Source: Pseudolabrys sp. (GTDB lineage Bacteria > Pseudomonadota > Alphaproteobacteria > Rhizobiales > Xanthobacteraceae). From it: a stretch of DNA of 43,443 nt. How positions within the stretch are numbered: the first letter of the stretch is position 1; every line of letters begins with the position of its first letter. A program made the translations under genes and the position numbers. Location of the stretch: the NCBI GenBank assembly GCA_030655215.1, contig JAURVZ010000051.1, positions 1 to 43,443 on the forward strand, written 5' to 3'. Below the pieces are notes generated by a model. That model worked only from the letters and a program-made list of their open reading frames with translations. It did no database searches and was not told the origin of the DNA. Of this stretch, positions 19,701-29,145 are shown in pieces.

Positions 19701-20402
19701 ATGCCACTCATCAAGCGGATCGTCGCATCGCCCGCATTCTTGTCCGCCGCCGGTACGGTGGCGGCGTGGTATTTGCGGCTGGTCTGGCACTCAAGCCGTC
19801 AGATCATCGAGCCGGCAAACATCTATGACATTGTGCAGATGCCGGCGATCATCGCCATGTGGCACGGCCAGCACTTCCTCGCGCCCTTCATCAAGAAGAA
19901 GGAAGCCAAGCATCGCGCCAAGGTGCTAATCTCGCGCCACCGCGATGGCGAGCTGAACGCGCGCGCCGCCGAAAAGCTCGGCATCGGCACCATTCGCGGG
20001 TCCGGCTCGCACGCCGGCGAATTCCATCGCAAGGGCGGCGCGGCCGCTTTTGCACCAATGCTGACCGCGCTCGAGGAAGGCTACAACATGGCGCTCACCG
20101 CCGACGTGCCGAAGATATCGCGCGTTGCCGGCATGGGCATCGTCAAGCTGGCGCAGCATTCCGGCAAGCCAATCTATCCGGTGGCCATGGCATCGAGCCG
20201 CCGCATTGAATTGAAGAACTGGGACAAGACCGCGATCAACCTGCCCTTCGGACGCATCGCCATGGTGGCGGGCGATCCGATCTATGTCGCACGCGACGCC
20301 GATGCCGCAGCGCTCGCAGCCGCGCGCCGGCAGATCGAACAGGCGCTCAACACTGTGACGGCGCGCGCCTATGCGATCGTCGACGGGAGCGGCACGCCGT
20401 GA
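19701..20402 (+). CDS. DUF374 lysophospholipid/lipid A acyltransferase-like protein
   Basis: A 233-residue protein of the DUF374 (PF04028) branch of acyltransferases. The motif MWHGQHFLAP, RHRDGELNARAAEKLG, the conserved GSGSHAGEFHRKGGAAAF and LTADVPKISRVAGMGIVKLAQHSGKP match the family. In alphaproteobacteria it is encoded next to waaA and lpxK and is thought to add an acyl chain during lipid A synthesis at the inner membrane. It overlaps waaA by four bases (GTGA), so the two are coupled. Confidence 0.87.
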   Translation: MPLIKRIVASPAFLSAAGTVAAWYLRLVWHSSRQIIEPANIYDIVQMPAIIAMWHGQHFLAPFIKKKEAKHRAKVLISRHRDGELNARAAEKLGIGTIRGSGSHAGEFHRKGGAAAFAPMLTALEEGYNMALTADVPKISRVAGMGIVKLAQHSGKPIYPVAMASSRRIELKNWDKTAINLPFGRIAMVAGDPIYVARDADAAALAAARRQIEQALNTVTARAYAIVDGSGTP

Positions 20403-21709
20403 CCGCCAGGCTCACCGGCGTTCTGCGGACGTACCGGCTGTTGGCGTCGGTGGCGGCACCATTCGCGCCGCTGTTGCTGTCGCGCAGGCTCAAGCGCGGC
20501 AAGGAAAATCCCGCGCGTCTCGGCGAGCGGAGCGGCAACAGCAACATCGCGCGGCCGGAAGGTTCGCTGGTCTGGCTGCATGCGGCGAGCGTCGGCGAAT
20601 TGGTTGCAGCGCTGCCGCTGATTGAGCGCATCGCCGCGCGTGACGTCAATGTGCTGGTGACCACCGGCACCGTGACCTCGAGCGAATTGGCCGACCGGCG
20701 CCTGCCTGCTGGCGTCGTGCATCAGTTTGTGCCGCTCGATGCGCCGCGCTTCATCCGCCGCTTCCTCGATCGCTGGAAACCTGACTTGGCGCTGTTTGTC
20801 GAATCCGACCTGTGGCCAAACATGATGATCGAAACGTCGCGCCGCGACGTGCCGATGATCCTGATCAACGGGCGCTTGTCGGAGAACTCGTTCAAGCGCT
20901 GGCGCTATCTGCCGCGCACGATCGGCAATCTGTTGCAGCGGTTCGATCTCTGCCTCGCCGGGACGCCGGCCGATGCCTCGCGCCTGAGCGAACTCGGCGC
21001 GCCGCGCGTGCTGACCAGCGGCAATCTCAAGCTCGATGTGCCGCCACCACCTGCGGATGCGGAACGCTTGCGTGACCTGAGCGATGCGATTGCCGGGCGT
21101 TCGGTGATTGCCGCGACGTCGACGCATCCCGGTGAAGACGCCTTGATGATCGAGGCGCATAAACGACTGCGCGGTAATTTCCCCGGTCTGCTGACCTTGA
21201 TCGCGCCGCGTCATGCCGACCGCGGCTCCGATGTTGCGGCCCTGGCGCAAGCCGCGGGCCTCACCGCCGCGCTGCGCTCGCGCGGCGAATTGCCAAAGCG
21301 CGCCACTGACATATATGTCGCCGACACGATGGGCGAACTCGGTCTGATTTATCGCCTCGCGCCGGTCGTCTTCGTCGGCGGCTCTTTGGTGCGGCATGGC
21401 GGCCAGAACCCGATTGAGCCGGCCAAGCTGGGCGCCGCCATCCTGCACGGCCCGCATGTCTGGAATTTCGCCGAGATCTATGGCGCGCTCGATGGCGCAC
21501 GCGGCGCCGACGCCGTGCTCGATGAAGACCGGCTCACCGCAGCCTTTGCCGCGCTGCTCAACGACCCGCAGGCTTGCGCGCGCAGCGCCACTGCCGCGCG
21601 AACGACGGTCGATGCATTGGGCGGCGCGCTTGAGCGCACGCTGCAATCGCTCGATCCTTATCTAATGCACCTGCTGTTGCCGCAGCGAGGCGGAGCCCGT
21701 CATGCGTGA
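20399..21709 (+). CDS. waaA: 3-deoxy-D-manno-octulosonic acid (Kdo) transferase
   Basis: A 436-residue membrane-anchored glycosyltransferase (GT30) that adds Kdo to the lipid IVA precursor. The N-terminal membrane segment (VLRTYRLLASVAAPFAPLLL) is followed by the acceptor motif LHAASVGE with the conserved Glu67, FVESDLWPNMM, and GRLSENSFKRWRYLP. The C-terminal CMP-Kdo site holds IAPRHADRG and FVGGSLVRHGGQNPIEPA. The start is GTG 20399, overlapping the previous stop. Its end overlaps lpxK by eight bases. Confidence 0.95.
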   Translation: MTARLTGVLRTYRLLASVAAPFAPLLLSRRLKRGKENPARLGERSGNSNIARPEGSLVWLHAASVGELVAALPLIERIAARDVNVLVTTGTVTSSELADRRLPAGVVHQFVPLDAPRFIRRFLDRWKPDLALFVESDLWPNMMIETSRRDVPMILINGRLSENSFKRWRYLPRTIGNLLQRFDLCLAGTPADASRLSELGAPRVLTSGNLKLDVPPPPADAERLRDLSDAIAGRSVIAATSTHPGEDALMIEAHKRLRGNFPGLLTLIAPRHADRGSDVAALAQAAGLTAALRSRGELPKRATDIYVADTMGELGLIYRLAPVVFVGGSLVRHGGQNPIEPAKLGAAILHGPHVWNFAEIYGALDGARGADAVLDEDRLTAAFAALLNDPQACARSATAARTTVDALGGALERTLQSLDPYLMHLLLPQRGGARHA

Positions 21710-22694
21710 CCCGGCTTTCTGGTGGCGCGCACCGGGGCTTGCTTCGGCCCTGCTGACGCCGTTCGGAAAGCTGTATGGCGCGATTGCCACGCAACGCATG
21801 AGCAAGATCGGAACGCTGGCCGGGCTGCCGGTGTTGTGCGTCGGCAATTTCACGCTCGGCGGCGCCGGCAAGACGCCGACCGCCATGATGTTCGCAGCAT
21901 TGCTGCGTGACGCCGGCGAGACGCCCTGTTTGCTGACGCGCGGCTATGGCGGCACCGTCACGCGGCCGCGTCTGGTCGATGCGGCCAGCGATGCCGCCAG
22001 CGAGGTCGGCGACGAAGCCTTGCTGCTGGCGCGGGTGGCGCCGACCGTCGTCTCGCGCGACCGCTTGCTCGGCGCGGCTTTTGCCAAAGCAAAAGGCGCC
22101 AGCGTCGTCATCATGGATGATGGCTTGCAGAATGCATCGCTGGTCAAGGATGTCACCATTGCCGTGATCGATGGCCGCCGCGGCATCGGCAATGCGCAAG
22201 TGTTTCCAGCCGGCCCCTTGCGCGCGCCCTTGGATGCGCAGCTTAGGCGTTGCGATGCCTTGCTGGTAATCGGCGATAATGGGAACGCGCGTGACGTGAT
22301 GGCGCACGCCGGCGCCTTGCCGGTGTTTCATGGCCGCCTGGTGCCGGATGCCGCCGCCATCGCCGCCTTGCGCCAACACAAGGTGCTGGCCTTCGCCGGC
22401 ATTGGCGATCCGGAAAAATTTTTCGCGACGGTCGCGCAGGCCGGCATCCAGATCGGTGTGCGCCGCGCCTTCGGCGATCATCACCGCTTCACCGCTGGCG
22501 ATGAGGCCGAACTGGTGCTGGCGGCGGAACGCGGCGGGTTGACCTTGCTCACCACCGAAAAAGATCTCGCCCGGATGAACGGCGACCGCGCTTTGGCCTC
22601 GCTTGCCGCGCAGACGCAGGTGCTGCCGGTGACGCTCGAAATCGATGAAGTGGAATTTCTGCGCGCGTTGGTCTTGAAGAAGCTGCGGCGCTAG
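21702..22694 (+). CDS. lpxK: Tetraacyldisaccharide 4'-kinase
   Basis: A 330-residue lipid A kinase that phosphorylates the 4' position of the disaccharide precursor at the inner membrane. MRDPAFWW is a typical alphaproteobacterial start. The P-loop VGNFTLGGAGKTPT lies at residues 48-60, LTRGYGGT follows, and MDDGLQN is the conserved second catalytic motif. It overlaps waaA by eight bases and closes the lipid A run. Its TAG stop shares the palindrome CTAG (22691-22694) with the stop of the opposite-strand DUF2093 gene. Confidence 0.95.
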   Translation: MRDPAFWWRAPGLASALLTPFGKLYGAIATQRMSKIGTLAGLPVLCVGNFTLGGAGKTPTAMMFAALLRDAGETPCLLTRGYGGTVTRPRLVDAASDAASEVGDEALLLARVAPTVVSRDRLLGAAFAKAKGASVVIMDDGLQNASLVKDVTIAVIDGRRGIGNAQVFPAGPLRAPLDAQLRRCDALLVIGDNGNARDVMAHAGALPVFHGRLVPDAAAIAALRQHKVLAFAGIGDPEKFFATVAQAGIQIGVRRAFGDHHRFTAGDEAELVLAAERGGLTLLTTEKDLARMNGDRALASLAAQTQVLPVTLEIDEVEFLRALVLKKLRR

Positions 22695-22915
22695 CGCGCC
22701 AGCTCTTCCTTGTGCCGCTGCAGAACGGCTTCCGGCGAGACATAGGCTTCCTGCCGCGCGACGCTCCAGTATTTCAGCTCATCAAGCGGGATCGCCACAT
22801 TGGTCACCGCGCAGCGGACGAAGCCACCGGGCCGCACGACGCGAAAATCGCCATCGAGATATTTCACTTCCGCCTCGCCATTCGGCGGCAGGGAACGATC
22901 GAAGCGATTGAGCAA
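22691..22915 (-). CDS. DUF2093 family small protein
   Basis: A 74-residue protein containing the DUF2093 core: NGEAEVKYLDGDFRVVRPG, FVRCAVTNVAIPLDELKYWSV and RQEAYVSPEAVL. Its function is unknown; the family is confined to alphaproteobacteria. The frame stays open to 23002, but TTG 22915 is the likely start because GGAGG lies exactly 5 bases upstream and the product then begins LNRFDR like other family members. The gene is convergent with lpxK and divergent from the zinc receptor. Confidence 0.8.
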   Translation of the reverse strand: MLNRFDRSLPPNGEAEVKYLDGDFRVVRPGGFVRCAVTNVAIPLDELKYWSVARQEAYVSPEAVLQRHKEELAR

Positions 22916-23040
22916 GTGAACCTCCGGACGGCGCGATTGTGCTGAGGCCAATGTAGTCTTTCGCCTGCCCTGACGAAACCCTTGTCGCCCCCGGTTCCCC
23001 ATGGCGCCTCACCGTGCCCTGAATAACCAGCCCAGCCTCT

Positions 23041-23072
23041 TGCCTTCAGCGTTCATGTTATATTATAACATT
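23041..23072 (+). promoter_or_regulatory. Zur operator and overlapping promoter of the ZnuD-like receptor
   Basis: ATGTTATATTATAACAT at 23056-23072 is a perfect 17-bp palindrome around one central base. It fits the Zur box known in Rhizobiales and other alphaproteobacteria. A -10 box TATAAC (23065-23070) lies inside it, with TTGCCT (23041-23046) as a possible -35 at 18 bp. Zinc-loaded Zur bound here would block transcription. Confidence 0.82.
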
Positions 23073-23126
23073 ACACGTTGCCCGCCCGGGTAATCCGTTC
23101 TTTTGCTCAAGCGTTTGAGGTCCCCG

Positions 23127-25319
23127 ATGTCGGCTCGTTTCCGTCGCGGCTTGCTATTGTCTTTTTCCGGCCTGATATGCGCGCCCGCAGCGCTGGCCCA
23201 GGTCACCCTGCCGGAGGTCGTGGTCAGCGCCCCCAGCCCGATCCAGCGGCCCTTGAGCCCCTCAACGACCACCGACGGCGCCTTCCTGCAGGGCACCCTG
23301 CCGGTCGTCACCGACCAGTTCGCCACCGTCACCGTGGTGCAAGGCGACGAAATCCGCCGCACCGGCGGCGCCACGCTCGGCGACCTGCTGTTCAACAAGC
23401 CCGGCATCACCGGCTCGAACTTCGCGCCCGGCGCCGCCAGCCGGCCGATCATCCGCGGCTTCGACTCCAACCGCGTCCGCATCCAGGAAGACGGCATCGG
23501 CGCCAATGGCGCCTCTGACCTGGGCGAGGATCATTTCGTCCCGGTCGATCCGCTGACCTCAGAGCGCGTCGAGGTCATCCGCGGCCCCGCGACCTTGCGC
23601 TTCGGCTCGCAGGCGATCGGCGGCGTGGTCGAAAGCAGCAATAACCGCATCCCGACCGCCGTGCCGTCGCGCGGCATCAGCACCGAATTTCGCGGCGGTA
23701 TCAACTCCGCCGACAAAGGCAGCGACGGCGCCGTGCTGCTCGACGCCGGCGCCGGCAACTTTGCCATTCATGCCGACGCTTTCGGCCGCCGCACGCAGGA
23801 TTACCGCACGCCGAGCTACCCCTATCTGAACGCGCCCGACCCGGCTGACCTGCCGAACGCGACGCAGCCCGGCAGCTTCAATGGACGTCAGCCGAACTCA
23901 AGCGTGCGCAATGATGGCCGCGCGCTCGGCGGTTCGTTCATTTTCGACAGCGGCTACATCGGTCTCACTGTCGTGCAGAACAATGCGCTGTACCGCATTC
24001 CCGGCATGGAGGCGGAGAACGAGCGCGCGCGCATCGATGCCAAGCAGACCAAGGTGCTGGCCAAGGGCGAACTGCGCGCGCCGAATGGCGTGATCGACGC
24101 GCTGCGCTTCTGGGCCGGCAGCACCGATTACAAGCACAACGAGCTCGGCCTCGAAGACCCGCTCGATTTCGGCTCCGACACCGTGCACCAGACCTTCACC
24201 AACAAGGAGCAGGAAGGCCGCATCGAGGCGCAGCTGTCGCCGTTCGACCTGCGCTTCGCTACGCTGACCACAGCCATCGGTGTGCAAGGCGGACATCAGA
24301 AGCTGACCGCCGGCAGCCCGGACGGCATCGGCCTGTGGGATCCGAACAAGAACAGCCGCATTGCCGGCTACATGTTCAACGAATTCAAGTTCAGCGAAGC
24401 GACCAAGGCACAGCTCGCCTTCCGCATCGAACGGGTCGATCTCGATGGCTCGGCGCGCAGCTTCGCAACGCCCGGCATTTTGGAGTCGACGCCGGCCTCG
24501 CTCGGCTACACGCCGAAGAGCCTGAGCCTCGGCGTGATCCAGGCGCTGCCTTACGATCTCGTCGGCAGCGCGACGGCGCAATACGTCGAACGCGCCCCCA
24601 AGCCGGCTGAGCTGTTTTCCGGCGGCGCGCATCACGCCACCGAGACCTTCGACAAGGGCAACGTCAATCTCGGCATCGAGGCAGCGCAATCGTTTGAACT
24701 CGGACTGCGCCGCGTCAAGGGTCCGTTCCGCTTCGAAGCGACCGCCTATGTGACGCGGTTCAAGGGCTTCATCTATCGCGAGCTGACCGGCAACACCTGC
24801 GACGACGCCGGCGATTGCAGCGTGCCCGGTCAGGAGTTGAGTGAAGCGCTTTATCAGCAGCGCGACGCCACCTTCCGCGGCGCCGAATTCCAGAGCCAGT
24901 GGGATCTTGCGCCGCTCGGCCGCGGCATATTCGGCATCGAGAACCAGTTCGATGTCGTGCGCGCCACGTTCACCGACGGCACCAACGTGCCGCGCATTCC
25001 GCCGGTGCGGCTCGGCGGTGGCGCCTATTGGCGCGATGCCAACTGGCTCGCGCGCGTGCGTCTGATCCATGCCTTCGCGCAGAACGACATTTCGGCGACC
25101 GGCGAAACCACGACACCCGGCTACGACGATCTGCGCGCCGAGCTGAGCTATAATTGGAAAGCATTGCGTCCGCGTTTTGATCAGCTCAGCGAATTCACCG
25201 TCGGCGTCAGCGGCGCGAACCTGCTGAACCGCGATATCCGCAGCAGCGTGTCTTACTCGAAGGATCAGGTGTTGATGCCCGGCGCCAGCGTCCGGCTGTT
25301 CGCCAGCGTAAAGTACTAG
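23127..25319 (+). CDS. znuD: TonB-dependent outer membrane receptor, ZnuD-like (zinc uptake)
   Basis: A 730-residue TonB-dependent receptor. A signal peptide (cleaved after ALA, residue 24) is followed by a TonB box-like LPEVVVSAP and a plug domain (TVVQGDEIRRTGGATLGDLLFNKPG; DPLTSERVEVIRGPATLRFG). A 22-strand barrel follows, ending in aromatic FASVKY. GANGASDLGEDHFVPVDPL and FSGGAHHATETFDKGN resemble the ZnuD group, which imports zinc. ATG 23127 is chosen over TTG 23103 because GAGG lies 6 bases upstream. The Zur box supports zinc as substrate. Cobalt or heme transport remains a weaker alternative. Confidence 0.88.
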   Translation: MSARFRRGLLLSFSGLICAPAALAQVTLPEVVVSAPSPIQRPLSPSTTTDGAFLQGTLPVVTDQFATVTVVQGDEIRRTGGATLGDLLFNKPGITGSNFAPGAASRPIIRGFDSNRVRIQEDGIGANGASDLGEDHFVPVDPLTSERVEVIRGPATLRFGSQAIGGVVESSNNRIPTAVPSRGISTEFRGGINSADKGSDGAVLLDAGAGNFAIHADAFGRRTQDYRTPSYPYLNAPDPADLPNATQPGSFNGRQPNSSVRNDGRALGGSFIFDSGYIGLTVVQNNALYRIPGMEAENERARIDAKQTKVLAKGELRAPNGVIDALRFWAGSTDYKHNELGLEDPLDFGSDTVHQTFTNKEQEGRIEAQLSPFDLRFATLTTAIGVQGGHQKLTAGSPDGIGLWDPNKNSRIAGYMFNEFKFSEATKAQLAFRIERVDLDGSARSFATPGILESTPASLGYTPKSLSLGVIQALPYDLVGSATAQYVERAPKPAELFSGGAHHATETFDKGNVNLGIEAAQSFELGLRRVKGPFRFEATAYVTRFKGFIYRELTGNTCDDAGDCSVPGQELSEALYQQRDATFRGAEFQSQWDLAPLGRGIFGIENQFDVVRATFTDGTNVPRIPPVRLGGGAYWRDANWLARVRLIHAFAQNDISATGETTTPGYDDLRAELSYNWKALRPRFDQLSEFTVGVSGANLLNRDIRSSVSYSKDQVLMPGASVRLFASVKY

Positions 25320-25327
25320 GTCTCGTA

Positions 25328-25455
25328 TCCCGGGCGCAGTGCAGCGTGAGCATCGCGAACGGTGCGCTGCAGACCCGGGACCCCGGTTACTTACTTAAAC
25401 AACCGGGGCCCCGGATCTGCGCCGCATCACTTCGTGCTGCGTCGCGTCCGGGGCA
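25328..25455. repeat. GC-rich palindromic intergenic repeat
   Basis: This segment between convergent genes contains nested inverted repeats: an inner stem CCGGGACCCCGGTT / AACCGGGGCCCCGG around TTACTTAA-type loop bases, and outer arms starting TCCCGGGCGC and ending GCGTCCGGGGCA. I recall near-identical elements as abundant intergenic repeats in Bradyrhizobium and Rhodopseudomonas. It may also end transcription from both sides. Confidence 0.85.
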
Positions 25456-25457
25456 CG

Positions 25458-27023
25458 TCAACCAAACAAACTGCCCTGCCCGGCCGGACCCTCGCCGCCG
25501 CCTTTGGCGCGCGGCTTGGGTTTGGCGGGCACCTCAACCACGACGGTCTTGGTGACAACTGTCTGACTGACGACGACATCGCCACTCGCACCACCATCCG
25601 CGGTCGCGCCGACACGGCCATCGGCAAACTCAATATCGAGCCGCATACCCGCCGTCACACCGGCAGCGGCGCGCAACGGCAAGCCATCGCCGTCGCGCAC
25701 CAGCGCGAAGCCACGTTTGAGCACTTCGCGATAAGAGAAGGCATTGAGCAATCGCTCGGCGCGCTCAATGCGCACCTGATGCTGCTTGAGCAGAGCGCGC
25801 ATGGCGCGCTGCGACCGTTCACCGAAAGCCACAGCACGCTCGCGCGCCCGCTCGATACGCGCCGAATGCGCCTGCGCATTGGCAACCAAGCTCGCCTTCA
25901 GCCGCTGGTTCAAACTGTTATAGCGCTCACGCCGCCGCTCAACCGTGTTCAACAGCAGCTGCGGCGCCAGCCGCGTCGCGACGCGCGAATATTGCGTGTG
26001 ATGAACCTGGGCATTGGCGCGCAAGGCGCGCGGCAGGCGCTCGGCGAGGCTGTCCAAAGTCTGCCGTGGCTCAGCAAGAATGTCCTTCGGCAGCGCCCGC
26101 GTCAGCATGGCGAGTTCGCGGCGATGCCGCTCCATGCCGCGCTGGAAGCAGGCGAACTTGCGGCTGCCGAGCGCATTCAATGTCGCCAGCAACTCGCTGC
26201 GCACCGGCACGGCCATTTCGGCAGCCGCCGTCGGCGTCGGCGCGCGGCGGTCCGAGGCAAAATCGATCAGCGTAATGTCGGTCTCATGGCCGACCGCCGA
26301 AATCAGCGGGATCATGCTGGCGGCCGCGGCGCGCACGACAATCTCTTCGTTGAACGACCAAAGGTCCTCCAGCGAGCCGCCGCCACGCGCGACGATGATC
26401 AGATCGGGCCGCGGGATCGCGCCGCCTTCCGGCAAATCGTTGAAGCCTTGAATAGCCGCCGCCACTTCGCCGGCCGACGCCTCACCCTGCACACGCACCG
26501 GCCAGACCAGCACGTGGCGCGGAAAGCGGTCGGCCAGCCGATGCAGAATGTCGCGAATGACCGCGCCGGTCGGCGACGTCACCACGCCGATCACCTCGGG
26601 CAGGAACGGAATGAGCTGCTTGCGCGCCTCGTCGAACAGGCCTTCGGCGGCGAGCTTCTTCTTGCGCTCCTCCAGGAGCTTCATCAGCGCGCCGACGCCG
26701 GCGGGCTCCAGGCTGTCAATGACGATCTGGTATTTCGACGAGCCCGGGAATGTCGTCAGCTTGCCGGTGACAATGACGTCGAGGCCCTCTTCCGGCTTCA
26801 CCCGCATGCGGGCGAAATTGCCCTTCCAGATCACGCTCTCAATGACGGACTTGTCGTCCTTGAGGCGGAAATAACAGTGGCCGGAGGGCGAAGCGCCGCG
26901 GAAGCCGGAAATCTCGCCGCGTACCCGCACGAAACCATAGGCGTCCTCAACCGTGCGCTTCAGCGCCGAGGACAGCTCGGAAACGGTCCATTCCATCACG
27001 TTGCTGGGGGCTGATTCAGGCAT
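25458..27023 (-). CDS. xseA: Exodeoxyribonuclease VII large subunit
   Basis: A 521-residue nuclease subunit. The N-terminal OB-fold (residues ~12-105, [29 protein letters not shown]) binds DNA. The catalytic domain has [40 protein letters not shown] and [20 protein letters not shown], all strongly conserved. A long Arg-rich coiled coil follows (residues ~290-440), then a Pro/Lys-rich tail. With XseB it degrades single-stranded DNA in mismatch and damage repair; xseB is not in this window. It is divergent from purD, with 76 bases between start codons. Confidence 0.96.
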   Translation of the reverse strand: MPESAPSNVMEWTVSELSSALKRTVEDAYGFVRVRGEISGFRGASPSGHCYFRLKDDKSVIESVIWKGNFARMRVKPEEGLDVIVTGKLTTFPGSSKYQIVIDSLEPAGVGALMKLLEERKKKLAAEGLFDEARKQLIPFLPEVIGVVTSPTGAVIRDILHRLADRFPRHVLVWPVRVQGEASAGEVAAAIQGFNDLPEGGAIPRPDLIIVARGGGSLEDLWSFNEEIVVRAAAASMIPLISAVGHETDITLIDFASDRRAPTPTAAAEMAVPVRSELLATLNALGSRKFACFQRGMERHRRELAMLTRALPKDILAEPRQTLDSLAERLPRALRANAQVHHTQYSRVATRLAPQLLLNTVERRRERYNSLNQRLKASLVANAQAHSARIERARERAVAFGERSQRAMRALLKQHQVRIERAERLLNAFSYREVLKRGFALVRDGDGLPLRAAAGVTAGMRLDIEFADGRVGATADGGASGDVVVSQTVVTKTVVVEVPAKPKPRAKGGGEGPAGQGSLFG

Positions 27024-27099
27024 CAGTTCCGAATCTCTTGCAGGGGTCGGGGGGCATGTTACACCACACGCCGATCAACCCACAAAGCACGGCTTTTCC

Positions 27100-28377
27100 A
27101 TGAATATCCTCATTCTCGGCTCCGGCGGACGCGAACATGCGCTGGCCTGGAAAATCGCCGGCAGCCCTCTGACCACCAAGCTTTATTGCGCCCCCGGCAA
27201 TGCCGGCATCGCGCAGGAAGCAGAATGCGTCGCGCTCGACATTGCCGACCATGCCGCGGTGATCGCTTTCTGCAAGGAGGCGAAGATCGACTTCGTCATT
27301 GTCGGCCCGGAAGTGCCTCTAGTCGCCGGCATCGTCGATGATCTCGAGGCCGCCGGTATCAAGACCTTCGGCCCGACCAAATGGGCGGCGCGGCTGGAAG
27401 GCTCCAAGGGCTTCACCAAGGATCTGTGCAAGGCCAACAATATTCCGACCGCCGCCTATGAACGCTTCAAGCGCGCTACGCCGGCGAAAGAATACGTCCG
27501 CAGCAAAGGCGCGCCGATTGTGGTCAAGGCCGATGGCCTTGCCGCCGGCAAAGGCGTCGTCGTCGCATCGACGGTGAGAGAAGCCGAAGACGCCATCGAC
27601 ATGATGTTCGGCGGCGGGCTCGGCGCATCGGCCTGGGAAATCGTCATCGAGGATTGCATGGTCGGTGAAGAAGCCTCCTTCTTCGCGCTGTGCGATGGCG
27701 AGACGGCCATCCAGCTTGCCTCGGCGCAGGACCACAAGCGCGTCGGCGATGGCGACACCGGCCCAAACACCGGCGGCATGGGTGCCTACACACCGGCGCC
27801 GATCATGACGCCGGAGATGAACAAGCGCGTCATGGACGAGATCATCTTCCCGACCGTCGCTGCGCTGAAGAAAGCCGGCGCGCCGTTCAAGGGCGTGCTG
27901 TTCGCCGGCCTGATGATCACCAAGGATGGCCCGCAGCTCATCGAATACAATGTCCGCTTCGGCGATCCGGAAACGCAGGTCATCATGTTGCGGCTGATGT
28001 CTGACTTGCTTCCGGCCTTGATCGCGTCACGCGACGGGCAACTGAAGAATTTCGATCTGCGTCTGTATCCGGATGCGGCGCTCACTGTCGTGATGGCGGC
28101 GAACGGCTATCCCGGCAGCTACGCCAAGGGCACAATCATCGAAGGCCTCGACGTGGCCGCGCAAGCCGAAGGCGTCGAGATCTTCCACGCCGGCACCAAG
28201 AAAGACGGCGATCACATCGTCGCCAATGGCGGCCGCGTCTTGAATGTGTGCGCGCGTGGCAAAACAGTGGCCGAGGCGCAGCAGCGCGCTTATGCCGCTG
28301 TCGACAAGATCAACTGGCCGGAAGGTTTCTGCCGCCGCGATATTGGCTGGCAGGCCATCGCGCGCGAGCGTCAATAG
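27100..28377 (+). CDS. purD: Phosphoribosylamine-glycine ligase (GAR synthetase)
   Basis: A 425-residue ATP-grasp enzyme that joins glycine to phosphoribosylamine in purine synthesis. [18 protein letters not shown] is the standard start. The ATP-grasp core includes [54 protein letters not shown] and [14 protein letters not shown]. The frame is open to 26953, but that extension runs into xseA and its control region. ATG 27100 gives the normal length. The ribosome-binding site is weak. A short terminator-like hairpin follows the stop. Confidence 0.97.
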   Translation: MNILILGSGGREHALAWKIAGSPLTTKLYCAPGNAGIAQEAECVALDIADHAAVIAFCKEAKIDFVIVGPEVPLVAGIVDDLEAAGIKTFGPTKWAARLEGSKGFTKDLCKANNIPTAAYERFKRATPAKEYVRSKGAPIVVKADGLAAGKGVVVASTVREAEDAIDMMFGGGLGASAWEIVIEDCMVGEEASFFALCDGETAIQLASAQDHKRVGDGDTGPNTGGMGAYTPAPIMTPEMNKRVMDEIIFPTVAALKKAGAPFKGVLFAGLMITKDGPQLIEYNVRFGDPETQVIMLRLMSDLLPALIASRDGQLKNFDLRLYPDAALTVVMAANGYPGSYAKGTIIEGLDVAAQAEGVEIFHAGTKKDGDHIVANGGRVLNVCARGKTVAEAQQRAYAAVDKINWPEGFCRRDIGWQAIARERQ

Positions 28378-28379
28378 AT

Positions 28380-28404
28380 CCGGCGCGGCGCCGGGCTTTG
28401 TTTT
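28380..28404 (+). terminator. Putative terminator after purD
   Basis: The perfect palindrome CCGGCGCGGCGCCGG (28380-28394) can form a short GC stem and is followed by GCTTTGTTTT. It lies 2 bases after the purD stop. The stem is short, so termination may be partial. Confidence 0.6.
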
Positions 28405-28482
28405 CCGGCCTCGCTGGGGTACTCCTGTGCTGACATTCCGGGCGATAACCGGAAGACCGGCAACACTTTGGAGACGCCTTTC

Positions 28483-29145
28483 ATGCATCCCGTGCTTCGG
28501 CTTTATGAAGATGTCCTGTCCAGCGCCGAGAATGTTGAGTTCCGGCTCGCCGCGCTGCCGCGCTTCATTTTCGTCGTGCATGGTTCCGCGACCATTGAAG
28601 GCAAGACGCTGAAGGAAGGCGATGCCTGGCAAGGTAGCAACGCCACCAAGGTGAAGCCCGGCCCGGCAGGCGTCACCTGCTGGCGCTGGGAGCTGGCGCG
28701 CGGCGATCAAGGCTCGAGCTTTGCCTGCGCGCCCGGCATGGTCACGCGCGAGAAGATGTCCGCTTATCTGGAAACGCTGCCGAAGGGCGAGCTGCTGCTG
28801 CGCGGCGACAGCGTCGCCTTCCCGCCCGGCGGCTGCGCCTACAAGCACAGCCATCAAGGCCCCGGCATTCGCTGCCTGATCGAAGGCGGCATCCGCATCG
28901 ACACGCATGGCCGCTCGACCTCGTATGGTGTCGGCGGCGCTTGGTATGAAAGCGGACCGGACGCTGTGTTCGCGCAAGGCGCGGCCGACAAGCCAACACG
29001 CTTCATCCGCGTCATGATCCTGCCGCGCGAACTGACCGGCAAGAGCTCGATCAGCTACGTCAACGAAGAAGACAAGGCGAAGCCGAAGTCGCAAAGCTAC
29101 AAGATCTTCGCCGACGCGCCGATTGAATTTACCGGCAAGAGGTGA
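28483..29145 (+). CDS. Cupin-like protein of unknown function
   Basis: A 220-residue protein with two beta-rich halves. The first is FIFVVHGSATIEGKTLKEGDAWQG, a cupin-like pattern. The second is FPPGGCAYKHSHQGPGIRCLIEGGIRIDTHG followed by YESGPDAVFAQ, a cupin motif 1/motif 2 pair with two histidines that could bind metal. No specific substrate can be assigned. ATG 28483 is preferred because GGAG lies 9 bases upstream; a TTG at 28468 is an alternative. Its TGA stop overlaps the start of the next gene by one base (TGATG), so the two are likely co-translated. Confidence 0.65.
   Translation: MHPVLRLYEDVLSSAENVEFRLAALPRFIFVVHGSATIEGKTLKEGDAWQGSNATKVKPGPAGVTCWRWELARGDQGSSFACAPGMVTREKMSAYLETLPKGELLLRGDSVAFPPGGCAYKHSHQGPGIRCLIEGGIRIDTHGRSTSYGVGGAWYESGPDAVFAQGAADKPTRFIRVMILPRELTGKSSISYVNEEDKAKPKSQSYKIFADAPIEFTGKR

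Noticed and set aside
20369..22484. Minus-strand frames opposite waaA and lpxK
   Set aside because: Low-complexity Arg/Gln/Ala products without motifs, overlapping well-supported enzymes.
23898..25070. Minus-strand frame (390 codons) within the TonB-dependent receptor gene
   Set aside because: Shadow of the receptor; no start signal or domain.
25362..27014. Long plus-strand open frame (550 codons) opposite xseA
   Set aside because: It is the shadow of a strongly conserved nuclease gene and runs through the intergenic repeat. It has no recognisable motif.
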